From positions 1 through 39,461 of the forward strand of contig WVZL01000007.1 in the NCBI GenBank assembly GCA_011772495.1: a stretch of DNA of 39,461 bases, in the 5' to 3' direction. Below the pieces are notes generated by a model. That model had not been told where the DNA came from. It ran no database searches and saw nothing but the letters and a program-made list of their open reading frames with translations. The DNA is from Candidatus Aminicenantota bacterium (lineage in GTDB: Bacteria; Acidobacteriota; Aminicenantia; Aminicenantales; Aminicenantaceae). Position 1 is the stretch's first letter. Each line of letters starts with the position of its first letter. Positions 24,285-32,640 of this stretch are shown here, one piece after another. Made by a program: the position numbers and the translations under genes.

Positions 24285-25643
24285 TTATTTATCGAGGTGT
24301 TTGTGAAGAAAATCGAGCATTTTGGCCCAGAAGTCGGCGCTGCCATTGGCATCTGCCCTCGGATTGCCTCCGTTCAGGAACGGCATCTCTACACGGTTCC
24401 CAGCTGTTATGAAATACGGCAAGAAGACCATATGCCCTGCTCCTTCGTAACTCAAGTGCTGCCGCTGGTGGGAATGATTGTACTTTTCCAGCCGTTCCAT
24501 CACCATATTCGCGAACTGGGTTGAAGGCCACAGCTGGTCATCGGTTCCGGAAACCATAGGAATCGGTGCCTTTATTTTTTCTACCGGAATCAAGGCTTTC
24601 TCCAACACAGCGGGATCGTTTTTTTCTAGCGAATAGGTTTCCAGAAGGGAAAGGGGTTGACCGGATTCCATTTTTTGGGCGTCTTCTGGTGAGAAATGCC
24701 AGCGGGCATAAGGCAAGCCTTTCCCATCTTGACTCCAAGATGAACCGAATCTCTCCAGACTGATTCCCTGCCAAACAACGCTGCTGGGGACACAGGCTAC
24801 AACCGCTTTGATCTCTGGATAAGTTGCGCCCAGGAGAAGGGCCAGTTCGCCGCCTTTAGAAGCGCCCATGACCGCGATCCGGTCTCCATCCACGGCCTTC
24901 TGGTCCTTTAACCAAATAATCGCCTCTTTAAAGTACTCCAACGGAATTTCCATCAGCTCCTTGGGCAGGTTCTTGTACCTGAAATAGGGGAGGGTAAGAG
25001 CAGCAAAGCCGTTGGAAGCCATGAGTTCTGCCCACCACTCGTATATTCCTCCTCCGGAGCCAGCAAGAAGTATCAAGCCGGGATGTGGTCCGCCTTGAGG
25101 AGGATGATACAGGGTTCCCTCCAACTTCTCTTTTTCGATTGTGATGCGCGTCAATTCAGTGCCTGGCATTCGAAAATATCGCTTGATTTCTGCTGTCAAC
25201 GAATCTCCGCTGGCTGTTTCTGCGGTCAGGTAGATGGCTATGTGATCAAGCTTCTGGAATTCATAAGCCGGGGGATTTTTTCCCTTTAGTTTGGCAGGTT
25301 TCATTGACCAGAGGAGGCCTAACGGGTCAGCTACTGTGTAATCTCCAGAATCAGGAGCCTGTGTCGCCACATCAATGACACCTTTTTTATCAGCCATGAA
25401 GGTGGCTGTGGATTCCCACTCCATGTCTCGACCATCTTTGGAGCGCGCCTGAACGGTGACAGATTCTCGGGCTTTCAGACCAGTGATTGTTAGGGAGAAG
25501 GGGACTCCAAAAAGCTCTTCTGCTGGCTCGATTTGGAAACTGGGTATCGCTGGACGGCAAGCAGAGAAGTTAAAAACTGAAAAAAGTAAAAAGCTCAGAA
25601 GCAAAGAGTTAATGAATCTCGTTTTGTAAAGCTGGTATCTCAT
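24285..25643 (-). CDS. BAAT/acyl-CoA thioesterase-type alpha/beta hydrolase, lipoprotein
   Basis: 452 residues. The signal peptide ends in a lipobox, F-S-A-C29, so the protein is lipid-anchored. The N-terminal half is an immunoglobulin-like BAAT_N domain (FQIEPAEELFGVPFSLTITG and WESTATFMADKKGVIDVATQAP). The C-terminal half is an alpha/beta hydrolase: oxyanion-region LLAGSGGGIYEWWAELMASNG, nucleophile S262 in GASKGG, acid in SGTDDQLWPS and His in GAGHMVF. Eukaryotic relatives act on acyl- or bile-acyl-CoA with a cysteine or serine nucleophile. An exported bacterial lipoprotein is unlikely to meet CoA thioesters, so an ester or amide substrate is more probable. It converges with the TIGR04076 gene. 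Confidence 0.88.
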   Translation of the reverse strand: MRYQLYKTRFINSLLLSFLLFSVFNFSACRPAIPSFQIEPAEELFGVPFSLTITGLKARESVTVQARSKDGRDMEWESTATFMADKKGVIDVATQAPDSGDYTVADPLGLLWSMKPAKLKGKNPPAYEFQKLDHIAIYLTAETASGDSLTAEIKRYFRMPGTELTRITIEKEKLEGTLYHPPQGGPHPGLILLAGSGGGIYEWWAELMASNGFAALTLPYFRYKNLPKELMEIPLEYFKEAIIWLKDQKAVDGDRIAVMGASKGGELALLLGATYPEIKAVVACVPSSVVWQGISLERFGSSWSQDGKGLPYARWHFSPEDAQKMESGQPLSLLETYSLEKNDPAVLEKALIPVEKIKAPIPMVSGTDDQLWPSTQFANMVMERLEKYNHSHQRQHLSYEGAGHMVFLPYFITAGNRVEMPFLNGGNPRADANGSADFWAKMLDFLHKHLDK

Positions 25644-25968
25644 CGTCTATTCTCCTTTCCAATATTAAGACTTCACCCTTCGTGTCTCATTACTGTTGAC
25701 GAAAAACAAAAATGAAAAGTTCGGCTTGAATAAAGTCGAAACAATACTTGGTTCAATGAAATTGCTTCGTTGCGCTCGCAATGACCTAAAAAGTTCGGTC
25801 GCTGGTCATGGCATTATTGCCTGCTTTCCAAAAATAGCTTCTGGCTTTTTCCTTGTCATTTTGAAGGATTTGTTTTATCAATTAATGGAGGCAAATAAAA
25901 TTTCGGGTGAGCAAAAAGAATAATAAGAAGGGTGTTCATTGCATCCCAAAAAACTATGGAGGATTCTT
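25644..25968. other. Divergent intergenic region with one dispersed repeat
   Basis: 325 bases. A 75-codon frame (25696-25923) runs through the GCAAT-type repeat (ATGAAATTGCTTCGTTGCGCTCGCAATGAC, 25756-25785) and is rejected as coding. I saw no clear promoter for either flanking gene. Confidence 0.5.
25756..25785 (+). repeat. GCAAT-palindrome dispersed repeat
   Basis: A full copy with arms GAAATTGCTTCG and CGCTCGCAATGAC. It matches the pair at 18454-18549 except at the centre. Confidence 0.65.
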
Positions 25969-26601
25969 ATGAATAAGAGATGGCCTTGCAGAAAATCAGC
26001 TCATGGCTTTTTTCTTTTCTCAATGATTTCAATCCTGATACTCAGCTATGTCAGCGGACTTTCTACGCCACAGAAACCTTACCTCGCTTTTGGCATTTTT
26101 ATCGGCAAGATCGAAGAGGGAGCCCGCATTTTTACTCCGGCTAGGCTGCTTCCTCTTGAGCATCCCGAAGCCTTCGGCCATGACTTCCCGACGGTGTTGA
26201 GGTTCCATCAAAAAGAGTATGAAATACTCTTATTCTTAGGAGAAAAAGTAGGATTAAAACTCAAGGCAACTCTTCAACGGTATCCCAGGCAGCCAGTTGC
26301 GGAATGGGAGTATCCGAATTTTAAGATTCCTCCTGCGGAAGAAATTAAGAGCGCCGAAATTAAAAGACTCGATCCAGCTAAATCACCAATTCCAGGGTTA
26401 AGAGTGGTAGCTTTCCAGGATGGAGGGCCGATTTGTTTTATTGTTGATACCAGAGACCTAACCCTAAAAGCAAGAGGAATGAAGAGGTCTACGGCCATGG
26501 GGCTCGATGTGACCCGCCAACAGTTTCTGGAAGGGCTGAACGAAATCAATTCCTGGTTTCCAGCCTATGATTCTTTAGTAGTGATATTTCAGCCAAAGTA
26601 A
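25969..26601 (+). CDS. Secreted protein of unknown function
   Basis: 210 residues from the ATG at 25969, seven bases after TGGAGG; an earlier in-frame TTG at 25939 is less likely. The N-terminus has a basic stretch (NKRWPCRKSAHG) and a hydrophobic signal or anchor (FFLFSMISILILSYVSGLS). The mature part is unrecognised: it has a segment FLGEKVGLKLKATLQRY, a proline-rich middle (AEWEYPNFKIPPAEE) and an amphipathic end (QFLEGLNEINSWFPAYDSL). It contains few cysteines and no obvious catalytic motif. Its stop is 34 bases before the Nudix gene, which lies on the same strand. Confidence 0.65.
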   Translation: MNKRWPCRKSAHGFFLFSMISILILSYVSGLSTPQKPYLAFGIFIGKIEEGARIFTPARLLPLEHPEAFGHDFPTVLRFHQKEYEILLFLGEKVGLKLKATLQRYPRQPVAEWEYPNFKIPPAEEIKSAEIKRLDPAKSPIPGLRVVAFQDGGPICFIVDTRDLTLKARGMKRSTAMGLDVTRQQFLEGLNEINSWFPAYDSLVVIFQPK

Positions 26602-26635
26602 AAGCGCGATAGTATAATATATATAATTGTATAAG

Positions 26636-27271
26636 ATGAAAAAAATTCAGGAAGCACTTCAAAATCTCGAGATCGGACTCCAAGGGCCGTTGCCGGGTTT
26701 GAAAGCTCAGTTGAGAATGGTAACCAGCCCCAGGCCTGGGAACAAGGTGTACCAGGAGGTTGAAGAGACCGCCCTTAAGGCGGGAGTGTTGATTCTGCTT
26801 TATCCGTGGAAAAATCGGCTGCACTTGGTGTTTACACGCCGGACAGCGCGTGTAGATTTTCATCAAAAACAGATTTCCTTCCCTGGAGGGCGTCAGGAAA
26901 AGGGCGAGAGTTTTGAAAAAACGGCCATGAGAGAAGCCCAGGAGGAGCTCGGGATCAACCCAGAATCCATCCAGATCCTGGGAAGATTGACACCTCTTTA
27001 TATTCCGCCGAGCAATTACTGCATTTACCCGATCGTGGCTTCAATCCCTAGCCGTCCTGATTTTCGACCCTTTCCTCAAGAAGTAGCTGAAGTGATCGAG
27101 GTTCCTCTGGACCATTTGCTCAACCCGCAGAATGTTAAGAGAGAGATTTGGACCTATAAAGACACCCAGATTGAAGTTCCTTTTTATTCCTTCCAAGAGG
27201 ATAAGATTTGGGGGGCTACAGCAATGGTCTTGGCAGAGTTGGTGGAATTGTTGAGAAAGGCTTTTCCTTGA
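26636..27271 (+). CDS. CoA pyrophosphatase, Nudix hydrolase
   Basis: 211 residues. The Nudix box is complete: GGRQEKGESFEKTAMREAQ followed by EELGI (G-x5-E-x7-REuxEExGu), and just before it the CoA-specific UPF0035-like signature with TRRTARVDFHQKQISFPGG. Enzymes of this type (NudL/YeaB-like) split coenzyme A or its oxidised forms into phosphopantetheine and 3',5'-ADP. The start at ATG 26636 has no Shine-Dalgarno sequence; a TATAAT at 26613-26618 lies about 18 bases before it, so a very short leader or leaderless transcript is possible. The stop overlaps the TTG of the next gene (TTGA), so the two are coupled. Confidence 0.9.
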   Translation: MKKIQEALQNLEIGLQGPLPGLKAQLRMVTSPRPGNKVYQEVEETALKAGVLILLYPWKNRLHLVFTRRTARVDFHQKQISFPGGRQEKGESFEKTAMREAQEELGINPESIQILGRLTPLYIPPSNYCIYPIVASIPSRPDFRPFPQEVAEVIEVPLDHLLNPQNVKREIWTYKDTQIEVPFYSFQEDKIWGATAMVLAELVELLRKAFP

Positions 27272-27780
27272 GAATTAAGAGTACTATTAGGTTCATTCTT
27301 GTCATTTTTCTAATTTTCTTCTTAATCTCCTGCGCAGCCAAGACGGATGAAGAATTGATCTTCGATCTGATGGGAGACATTGGTGAGTATACTGAAAAGA
27401 AAGATATCGAAAACATCATGACGCTTATTGCAGATGACTACACTGATTTTCAGAGGCGGGATAAAAGTCAAACACAGGATATGATTCAGCAGTATTTCGA
27501 TCAATACCGAGGAATCGTCATTCATGTCTTGAGCACCCAGATCGACGAGCTTAAACCCCCTGAGGCTTCAATTCGGACAGAGATAGCGATGTCTTCAGGT
27601 GTCGCTAAAGTCTTGCGGAAGGTCATAAGATACTCAACCGACAATTACCGCTTGAAAATGAGGCTGATAAAAAGAGATGAGAGTTGGCAGATTAAGTATG
27701 CTGAATGGAGACACGTAAGCCTTGATGAGCTGTTTCCTGAATCTTTATCCATTCTCCAAAAATTATTTTCGACTGAATAG
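27268..27780 (+). CDS. NTF2/SnoaL-like lipoprotein
   Basis: 170 residues starting at TTG 27268, which overlaps the Nudix stop; GAGAAAGG lies seven bases upstream. The hydrophobic N-terminus ends in a lipobox, L-I-S-C22, followed by AAKTDEEL. The mature domain has helices first (LIFDLMGDIGEYTEKKDIENI) and then strands (ADDYTDFQRRD, ASIRTEIAMSSG and LKMRLIKRDESWQIKYAEWRHVS), the order of the cone-shaped NTF2/SnoaL fold. Such domains act as small enzymes or binding modules; no catalytic residues could be named. Coupling to the Nudix gene suggests shared expression rather than a shared reaction, as one is cytoplasmic and the other lipid-anchored. Confidence 0.75.
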   Translation: MRIKSTIRFILVIFLIFFLISCAAKTDEELIFDLMGDIGEYTEKKDIENIMTLIADDYTDFQRRDKSQTQDMIQQYFDQYRGIVIHVLSTQIDELKPPEASIRTEIAMSSGVAKVLRKVIRYSTDNYRLKMRLIKRDESWQIKYAEWRHVSLDELFPESLSILQKLFSTE

Positions 27781-28148
27781 TCCTGGAAATAGCAAAAGGA
27801 ATCATATGCTTTATTTTTGAAACTCATAGGCTCGTTTTTTCGTATAAGGATATATCAGAGACAAACAAGTGGGCCTTGGTAAACATTTTATGCTTACTTC
27901 TCTATCAAAGAACAATAGGTTTGTGGGGGATGGCTTCATATGTCATGGCCCATGAGATGCCTACTCGTTCCTTATTCTGTTTGACTTCGATTTTTCAGTG
28001 TGCTATAGGATTTTCCGCCTGGCAATATTGAGACTATCTTGAGTTACGGACTTCGGGTTCACCCAAGCAGAGAAGTCTCATTTGACTTCATTGATTGGCT
28101 GTGTAGAAAAGCCGGCCAACGGTTGAGAATCCTTTGAGGAGAGAAACA
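27781..28148 (+). promoter_or_regulatory. Upstream region of the aspartase gene
   Basis: 368 bases with no gene. A weak promoter, TTGACT (28082-28087) and TAGAAA (28104-28109) with a 16-base spacer, is placed suitably for the gene starting at 28149. Nothing else was recognised. Confidence 0.3.
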
Positions 28149-29567
28149 ATGTCTGAAAAAACAAGGTTCGAGGAAGATTCCCTGGGTAAGCTTCCGGTTC
28201 ACGAAGGAGCTTACTACGGGATTCAAACCTTACGGGCAGCTCAGAATTTTCCCATAAGTGGTCTGAAAGCTGCGCCTGAGCTGGTAGAGGCTGTGGTCCA
28301 GATAAAAAAGGCGGCCGCTCGGGTGAATTCTGAACTCGGAAGACTCGAGAAGGATAAAGCCCAAGCCATCATCAAAGCCTGCGATGAGATCCTGGCCGGA
28401 AGATTGAGAGACCAGTTCCTGGTCGATGTTTTTCAGATGGGGGCCGGGACATCCTTTCATATGAACTGCAATGAGGTCATTGCCAACCGGGCCGAAGAAA
28501 TGATGGGCGGGAAGAAAGGAGAATACAGGCTTATCCATCCCATTGACCAGGTGAACATGGGCCAGAGCACTAACGACGTCTATCCTACAGCTATGCGTCT
28601 GGCTTTGCTCTCTCGTCTGAGAGACCTTTTTTATCCAGCTTCGAAAGCCATCGAGGAGGCTTTCACTGCCAAAGGAAAAGAGTTTGACAATATTTTAAAG
28701 TCAGGGAGAACCCATCTTCAAGATGCAGCTCCGATCAGGCTGGGACAGGAATTCACAGCCTACGGAAGAGCCCTCAGCAAGGCAAGAGGATTTCTGGAGA
28801 AGGCCGCTCTTTCCCTGCTCGAGCTTGGAATTGGCGGGAGCGCGGTAGGAACAGGATTGAACACTTCTCCCGAGTATTCTGACCTAATGGCGAAGTGCCT
28901 ATCCGAACAGACGAAGTTTGACCTAGTCAAGTCCGAAGACCTCAGGGAAGCGATGCAGAGTATGCGGCCTCTGGCAGAAGTCTCGGCCGCTCTCCGGAAT
29001 ATCGCCCTGGAAATGAACCGGATAGCCAACGATCTGCGCCTCCTTTCTTCAGGGCCGAAAACAGGATTGGCTGAGATTATACTCCCGCCAGTGGCTCCAG
29101 GCTCTTCGGCTATGCCCGGGAAAGTCAACCCCTCGATGCTGGAGATGATGAACATGGTCTGTTTCCAGGTTATCGGCTGTGACCTCGCGGTAAGTACAGC
29201 TGTTCAAGCCGGGCAGCTGGAGCTCAACGTGATGATGCCGGTCATTGCGTTCAACCTGAGTTTCATGATCCAGATCCTGGGGAATTCCTTCCGCGAAGTA
29301 AAAACAAGGTGCATCGATGGGATTCAGGCTGATGATGAGCGCTGTCGAAGGTATGCAGAGTCAAGCCTGGGCCTGGTTACAGCCTTGTCTCCGTATATTG
29401 GATATTCAAAGGCAGCTGAGGTGGCCATAGAGGCCTTGAAGACAGGAAAGAGCTTGACTGAAGTCGTGGAAGAGAGAGGCCTTCTCAATAAAGAAAGGTT
29501 ACGTGAGATCCTGGACCCGGCGAAGATGACCGAGCCAGGAACGCCAACCTTGAAGAAGAAAAGGTGA
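28149..29567 (+). CDS. aspA: Aspartate ammonia-lyase
   Basis: 472 residues from the ATG at 28149, behind GAGGAGAG. It belongs to the fumarase/aspartase superfamily: N-terminal AYYGIQTLRAAQNFPISG, the GAGTSFHMNCNEVIANRA stretch, GRTHLQDAAPIRLGQEF, and the catalytic loop GSSAMPGKVNP near residue 320 whose serine is the base. The beginning (AYYG-QTLRA) fits aspartase rather than fumarase, which usually has a different sequence at this point; I therefore prefer aspartase, moderately confidently. The enzyme interconverts L-aspartate with fumarate and ammonia, feeding amino-acid nitrogen and carbon to central metabolism, important in amino-acid-fermenting anaerobes. It appears monocistronic. Confidence 0.88.
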   Translation: MSEKTRFEEDSLGKLPVHEGAYYGIQTLRAAQNFPISGLKAAPELVEAVVQIKKAAARVNSELGRLEKDKAQAIIKACDEILAGRLRDQFLVDVFQMGAGTSFHMNCNEVIANRAEEMMGGKKGEYRLIHPIDQVNMGQSTNDVYPTAMRLALLSRLRDLFYPASKAIEEAFTAKGKEFDNILKSGRTHLQDAAPIRLGQEFTAYGRALSKARGFLEKAALSLLELGIGGSAVGTGLNTSPEYSDLMAKCLSEQTKFDLVKSEDLREAMQSMRPLAEVSAALRNIALEMNRIANDLRLLSSGPKTGLAEIILPPVAPGSSAMPGKVNPSMLEMMNMVCFQVIGCDLAVSTAVQAGQLELNVMMPVIAFNLSFMIQILGNSFREVKTRCIDGIQADDERCRRYAESSLGLVTALSPYIGYSKAAEVAIEALKTGKSLTEVVEERGLLNKERLREILDPAKMTEPGTPTLKKKR

Positions 29568-29997
29568 GGATCTTATTTTTAAATCGTATAAAAAACCAAG
29601 AGACAAGATTTACTTAAAACCAACCGGCTAAAAAATTCTCATTTCTTATTCGATTTCTATCAAAATCTCTCGACGTTCCGCACCTGTTTGATCAGCTTCC
29701 TCTTTTCTTTTAAAGACGAAAATTTTCGGCCTCCTTAATTAAAAAATGAAGTAATTTATTAATTCAAAAAGGGTTAAGACTCGTTTTGTGAAGGGGGTGA
29801 TGCTCAAAAATGACCCCTAAAGGTGAGAGGGATAATTTAATATTCACCCTACAATTCATCCCAAAGGGTTATTTACTTTATCTTCGAATGACATAAATTA
29901 ATTAGTGAAATTTTCGGGAGTTCGGTTGGGTGTGAATCAAGAAGCTTTTACATAAATGAATAAAGACTTAGTCTCGGAAATACCTAAAAGGAGAGCT
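29568..29997. other. A+T-rich intergenic region, no feature recognised
   Basis: 430 bases between aspA and the zinc-ribbon gene. I saw no convincing reading frame, terminator or promoter. A short GGGGGT...ACCCCT pair at about 29794-29819 could form a weak hairpin. Confidence 0.4.
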
Positions 29998-30231
29998 ATG
30001 ATTTCCGCCAAAAAAACCAAAACAACTTTACCCGAACAACACATTTATCCTGACTCATCAAAAAACGAAGCCCTGTTTTCCAACATGAAGAAGAAAAGGC
30101 TCAGCCGCAAAAGAATTTTCACTTTCCACTGCTGGAAATGCGGCACTCTAATGCACATTGATCTAGCTGATAAGCCCGATTCAGTGAAGTGCTGGCAGTG
30201 TGGCACGATTCTTACGATCCCAAAAGAATGA
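29998..30231 (+). CDS. Small basic zinc-ribbon protein
   Basis: 77 residues from the ATG at 29998, which follows AAAGGAGAG; an in-frame ATG 42 bases upstream lacks a ribosome site. The N-terminal 45 residues are rich in Lys, Arg, Ser and Thr and probably unstructured. The C-terminal part is a single zinc ribbon with two CxxC knuckles, CWKCG and CWQCG, 19 residues apart, ending TILTIPKE. Such ribbons bind nucleic acid or proteins. There are no informative neighbours. Confidence 0.7.
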   Translation: MISAKKTKTTLPEQHIYPDSSKNEALFSNMKKKRLSRKRIFTFHCWKCGTLMHIDLADKPDSVKCWQCGTILTIPKE

Positions 30232-30308
30232 GAGGCCCCTTCATCAAGCTGTTTAATTTCGGGTCAAAGAGCCCCATAGGGGATGAATTGAAAAGGTAGA
30301 GCCAATAA

Positions 30309-30359
30309 CCTTAGCTGTCAGCAGGTCATTAAGTTGAGTGAGGAAATTTATAGCTAAGG
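30309..30359 (+). promoter_or_regulatory. Hairpin covering the ribosome site of the next gene
   Basis: CCTTAGCTGT (30309-30318) can pair with ATAGCTAAGG (30350-30359) over ten positions with one G-U pair, with a 31-base loop. The right arm includes AAGG of the AAGGGGAAGAG Shine-Dalgarno sequence for the gene at 30367, so the structure would hide the ribosome site. Confidence 0.45.
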
Positions 30360-30366
30360 GGAAGAG

Positions 30367-30738
30367 ATGAAAGAAGCAAGAAAGAGCGGCGTTTCTCTCA
30401 TTTTGATCGGCATCGGCATCCCTCTCATTTTATTTTTCTTCCAGACAAGCGGGGAATTCCGGTTTTTGGGGAATGTGCAAGTCTTCGAAAGGAGCCTAAC
30501 TCAAGCCGAGATTAAAGCCATCAAAGAAGCCATAAAAGCAGAAAAAGAAGGTATGGGTGCAATCCAGAAAGTCGTAGAAGAAGCTAAAGAAAAATACAGA
30601 AAGAGAATGGGCATAGATCATTTCAAGGAGAAATGGACTGTGCAAACCAAGGGTGGTTTTGCCATTTCCTACCGATATTTTCTTGCCTTCGGTCTTATCC
30701 TGGTCCTTATAGGATTTGGCCGAGTGATAATCGGATAG
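30367..30738 (+). CDS. Two-helix membrane protein with central coiled coil
   Basis: 123 residues. Transmembrane helices lie at about residues 8-26 (VSLILIGIGIPLILFFFQ) and 99-121 (YRYFLAFGLILVLIGFGRVIIG). Between them a charged helical region (residues 42-80, LTQAEIKAIKEAIKAEKEG and KVVEEAKEKYRKRM) is predicted to form a coiled coil. Both termini are probably cytoplasmic, given the positively charged start, which would place the coiled coil outside. No family was recognised. Its Shine-Dalgarno sequence is part of the hairpin at 30309-30359. Confidence 0.65.
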   Translation: MKEARKSGVSLILIGIGIPLILFFFQTSGEFRFLGNVQVFERSLTQAEIKAIKEAIKAEKEGMGAIQKVVEEAKEKYRKRMGIDHFKEKWTVQTKGGFAISYRYFLAFGLILVLIGFGRVIIG

Positions 30739-30895
30739 ATAAGAAGGGAGACGTCTGAATTTAAGGATTCAGCCCCTCAATAAATATTCTGGCCTCCTCA
30801 TTAAAAAATTAGGGAATAAAGGGTGCTAAGGGGGGTTGCTTTTTGGGTTGGTATGAGTTATATAAAAGTAGAGCAGAAGCAGATTCCAGGATAAT

Positions 30896-31026
30896 AAAAG
30901 GCTGCACTTCCTTGCATGGTCATTGTTCCTCTGGAACTTCGTGTTCCTGTTGCGAACCTTTTTTTCGAGCTGGAGAGGAGTTCTTATCCTTAGAAGCTCG
31001 GTTCACCACAAGGAGTGCAGCCTTTT
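30896..31026 (+). ncRNA. Candidate structured RNA, long-stem multibranch element
   Basis: AAAAGGCTGCACTTCCTTG (30896-30914) pairs with CAAGGAGTGCAGCCTTTT (31009-31026) along 18 positions with a single bulged base. Inside this stem two further hairpins are possible: GGAAC-TTCGT-GTTCC (about 30933-30947) and CGAGCT...AGCTCG (about 30966-31000), flanked by GAAC/GTTC. This would give a three-way junction of 131 bases. A frame of 73 codons crosses it but has no credible start or family. It could be a non-coding RNA, a large regulatory leader or a palindromic mobile repeat; strand is uncertain because the outer arms are symmetric. Confidence 0.4.
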
Positions 31027-31161
31027 CATATAGATTTCCCCGCTTGAGCATCAGTTCCCTTTAGCCAGCAACCTCCTCCAGAATAATAGCTGTTCGCAAA
31101 ATCCTTTTATAAGCCTTCGAAAGCCATGGGATAAGGGAAGCTTTATGTTCGAAGAATTTTC

Positions 31162-31190
31162 TTGACCTTGATTTTGACTAACAGTATTCT
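31162..31190 (+). promoter_or_regulatory. Sigma-70 promoter of the lipid kinase gene
   Basis: TTGACC (31162-31167) and TATTCT (31185-31190) are separated by 17 bases. Start of transcription would be near 31197, about 66 bases before the ATG. Confidence 0.5.
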
Positions 31191-31262
31191 GGTACTAGTT
31201 TTGCCACTCAAGCAATAGCGTGGCCAGCATCAGGAATAGAAAAAAGGTCTGAAGGAGGACAA

Positions 31263-32222
31263 ATGAGAACTCTCATCATCATCAATCCCAATGCTGCTGG
31301 TGGGCGGGCAGCGGCTGCGTTCAAGAAAGTCGAAAACCGATTAGTCGAGGTGCTGGGAGAGTTTGTGGTGGCAGTCACCAAAAACCCACAAGAGGTGACC
31401 GAGCATCTCGACACTGTTGCTGCCGCTGACATAAGCCGCCTGGTTGCCATCGGTGGCGATGGGACCAATCATGCGGTGGTCAACGCACTGGCCCAACGCC
31501 CCGACCTTGACTTGACTTTTGGTAGCCTGCCTGTGGGAACCGGCCGGGATTGGGCCCGGTCGCTGGGCATTCCGTCAGACCCAGTAGCGGCGGTGGAGTG
31601 GCTGGCTCGTGGTCAGGCTGTTCCCTGCGACTTTGGCAAAGTAGAGTATGTCGACACTAGGCAGGGAAATAAGGAGACAATCCGAACCTTCCTGAATATC
31701 GCCAGTGCGGGAGTCAGCGGCGAGGTTGATGCGCGGGTGAACCGGTCGCGCCGCCGGACATCTTTGACTTTCCTGGGAGCCACTATTGCCACTTTATTCC
31801 AATACAAACCCCAGCGGATCACGGTTGATTGTGATGGAAAGACTTTTTATTCTGGCTCCAGCTATTTGGTGGCTGTAGCCAATGGACGCTGCTTCGGGCG
31901 CGGGATGTGGATTGCACCTCAGGCCCTGATTAATGACGGAAAATTCGATGTGGTGCTGGTGGAAGGCATGCCGCGCTTGAGAATCCTGGCTGCTCTTCGG
32001 ACCGTGTTCAGCGGAAAGCACCTCAAGCGAGATGATGTCCATCATCTTCGGGCTTCTGAGGTGCAGGTGCATTCTGAGGAGGGCCCCCTGAGCATCGATC
32101 TTGATGGTGAAGAAACCCAGGGCCAGGACCTGCGTTTCACGATTCAATCCAGAGCCATTAAAGTGTTGGTGGATCCAACATCGGATGCGGTGCTGAGTGG
32201 TGAAAGCTCTGTCGAGGAGTGA
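31263..32222 (+). CDS. Diacylglycerol kinase-family lipid kinase
   Basis: 319 residues starting after AAGGAGG. The catalytic domain motifs are intact: IIINPNAAGGRA at residues 5-16, the nucleotide-binding GGDGTNHAVVNAL (64-76) and LPVGTGRDWARSLGIP (89-104). The C-terminal beta-sandwich domain contains FLNIASAGVSGEVDARVNRSR and ends with IDLDGEETQGQDLRFTIQSRAIKVL. This is the soluble YegS/BmrU/DgkB type, which phosphorylates diacylglycerol or another lipid and takes part in phospholipid recycling. It is followed 25 bases later by a DUF5654 membrane protein gene, probably in the same transcript. Base composition is slightly richer in G+C than that of its neighbours. Confidence 0.92.
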   Translation: MRTLIIINPNAAGGRAAAAFKKVENRLVEVLGEFVVAVTKNPQEVTEHLDTVAAADISRLVAIGGDGTNHAVVNALAQRPDLDLTFGSLPVGTGRDWARSLGIPSDPVAAVEWLARGQAVPCDFGKVEYVDTRQGNKETIRTFLNIASAGVSGEVDARVNRSRRRTSLTFLGATIATLFQYKPQRITVDCDGKTFYSGSSYLVAVANGRCFGRGMWIAPQALINDGKFDVVLVEGMPRLRILAALRTVFSGKHLKRDDVHHLRASEVQVHSEEGPLSIDLDGEETQGQDLRFTIQSRAIKVLVDPTSDAVLSGESSVEE

Positions 32223-32247
32223 TCTTAAGAATATAAAGGAGGGAATA

Positions 32248-32472
32248 GTGAAGAGCGAAGTCATTGACAAAATTGCTGCTCTAGTCACGGCCGCTTTTGG
32301 ATTAGTTGCAGCCCTCGCTTGGAATGGTGCCATACTAGCTATTTTTAAGAAAATCTTTGGCACGGCTGAAGGATTGCTGTCTATGATCATCTATGCAGTT
32401 GTAGTCACCATAATTGCTGTATTGGCAACCATCTGGGTAGGAAAGGCTGCTGAAAAATCGAAGAAAGCATAA
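32248..32472 (+). CDS. DUF5654 small membrane protein
   Basis: 74 residues from a GTG start seven bases after AAAGGAGG. Two transmembrane helices lie at residues 10-32 (LVTAAFGLVAALAWNGAILAIF) and 42-65 (LLSMIIYAVVVTIIAVLATIWVG), joined by a short turn with KKIFGTAEG. The FGLVAALAWN motif and helix spacing match the DUF5654 family, found in archaea and bacteria, with no known function. The C-terminal tail is lysine-rich and probably cytoplasmic. Confidence 0.8.
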   Translation: MKSEVIDKIAALVTAAFGLVAALAWNGAILAIFKKIFGTAEGLLSMIIYAVVVTIIAVLATIWVGKAAEKSKKA

Positions 32473-32640
32473 TACCTGTTTACTCTGTATGAAGTTCTCC
32501 AGCCTCGTCCTGATTCGCTAGAAGTTAGGGAAAAGCAACTCGGGAAGATAGGATTAGGGATTAGGTCTATAAAAAGGTGAGTTCAAACCCTTTAAGGTTT
32601 TCTGATAAATAGATAAAAAAAATTTTTATGGGAGGTAAAC

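Noticed and set aside
25696..25923. 75-codon frame upstream of the secreted protein gene
   Set aside because: It translates the GCAAT repeat (LLRCARND) and has no ribosome site; probably chance.
30843..31064. 73-codon plus-strand frame over the candidate RNA
   Set aside because: No ribosome site, no family, cysteine/serine-rich composition typical of chance frames, and it runs through a long inverted repeat.
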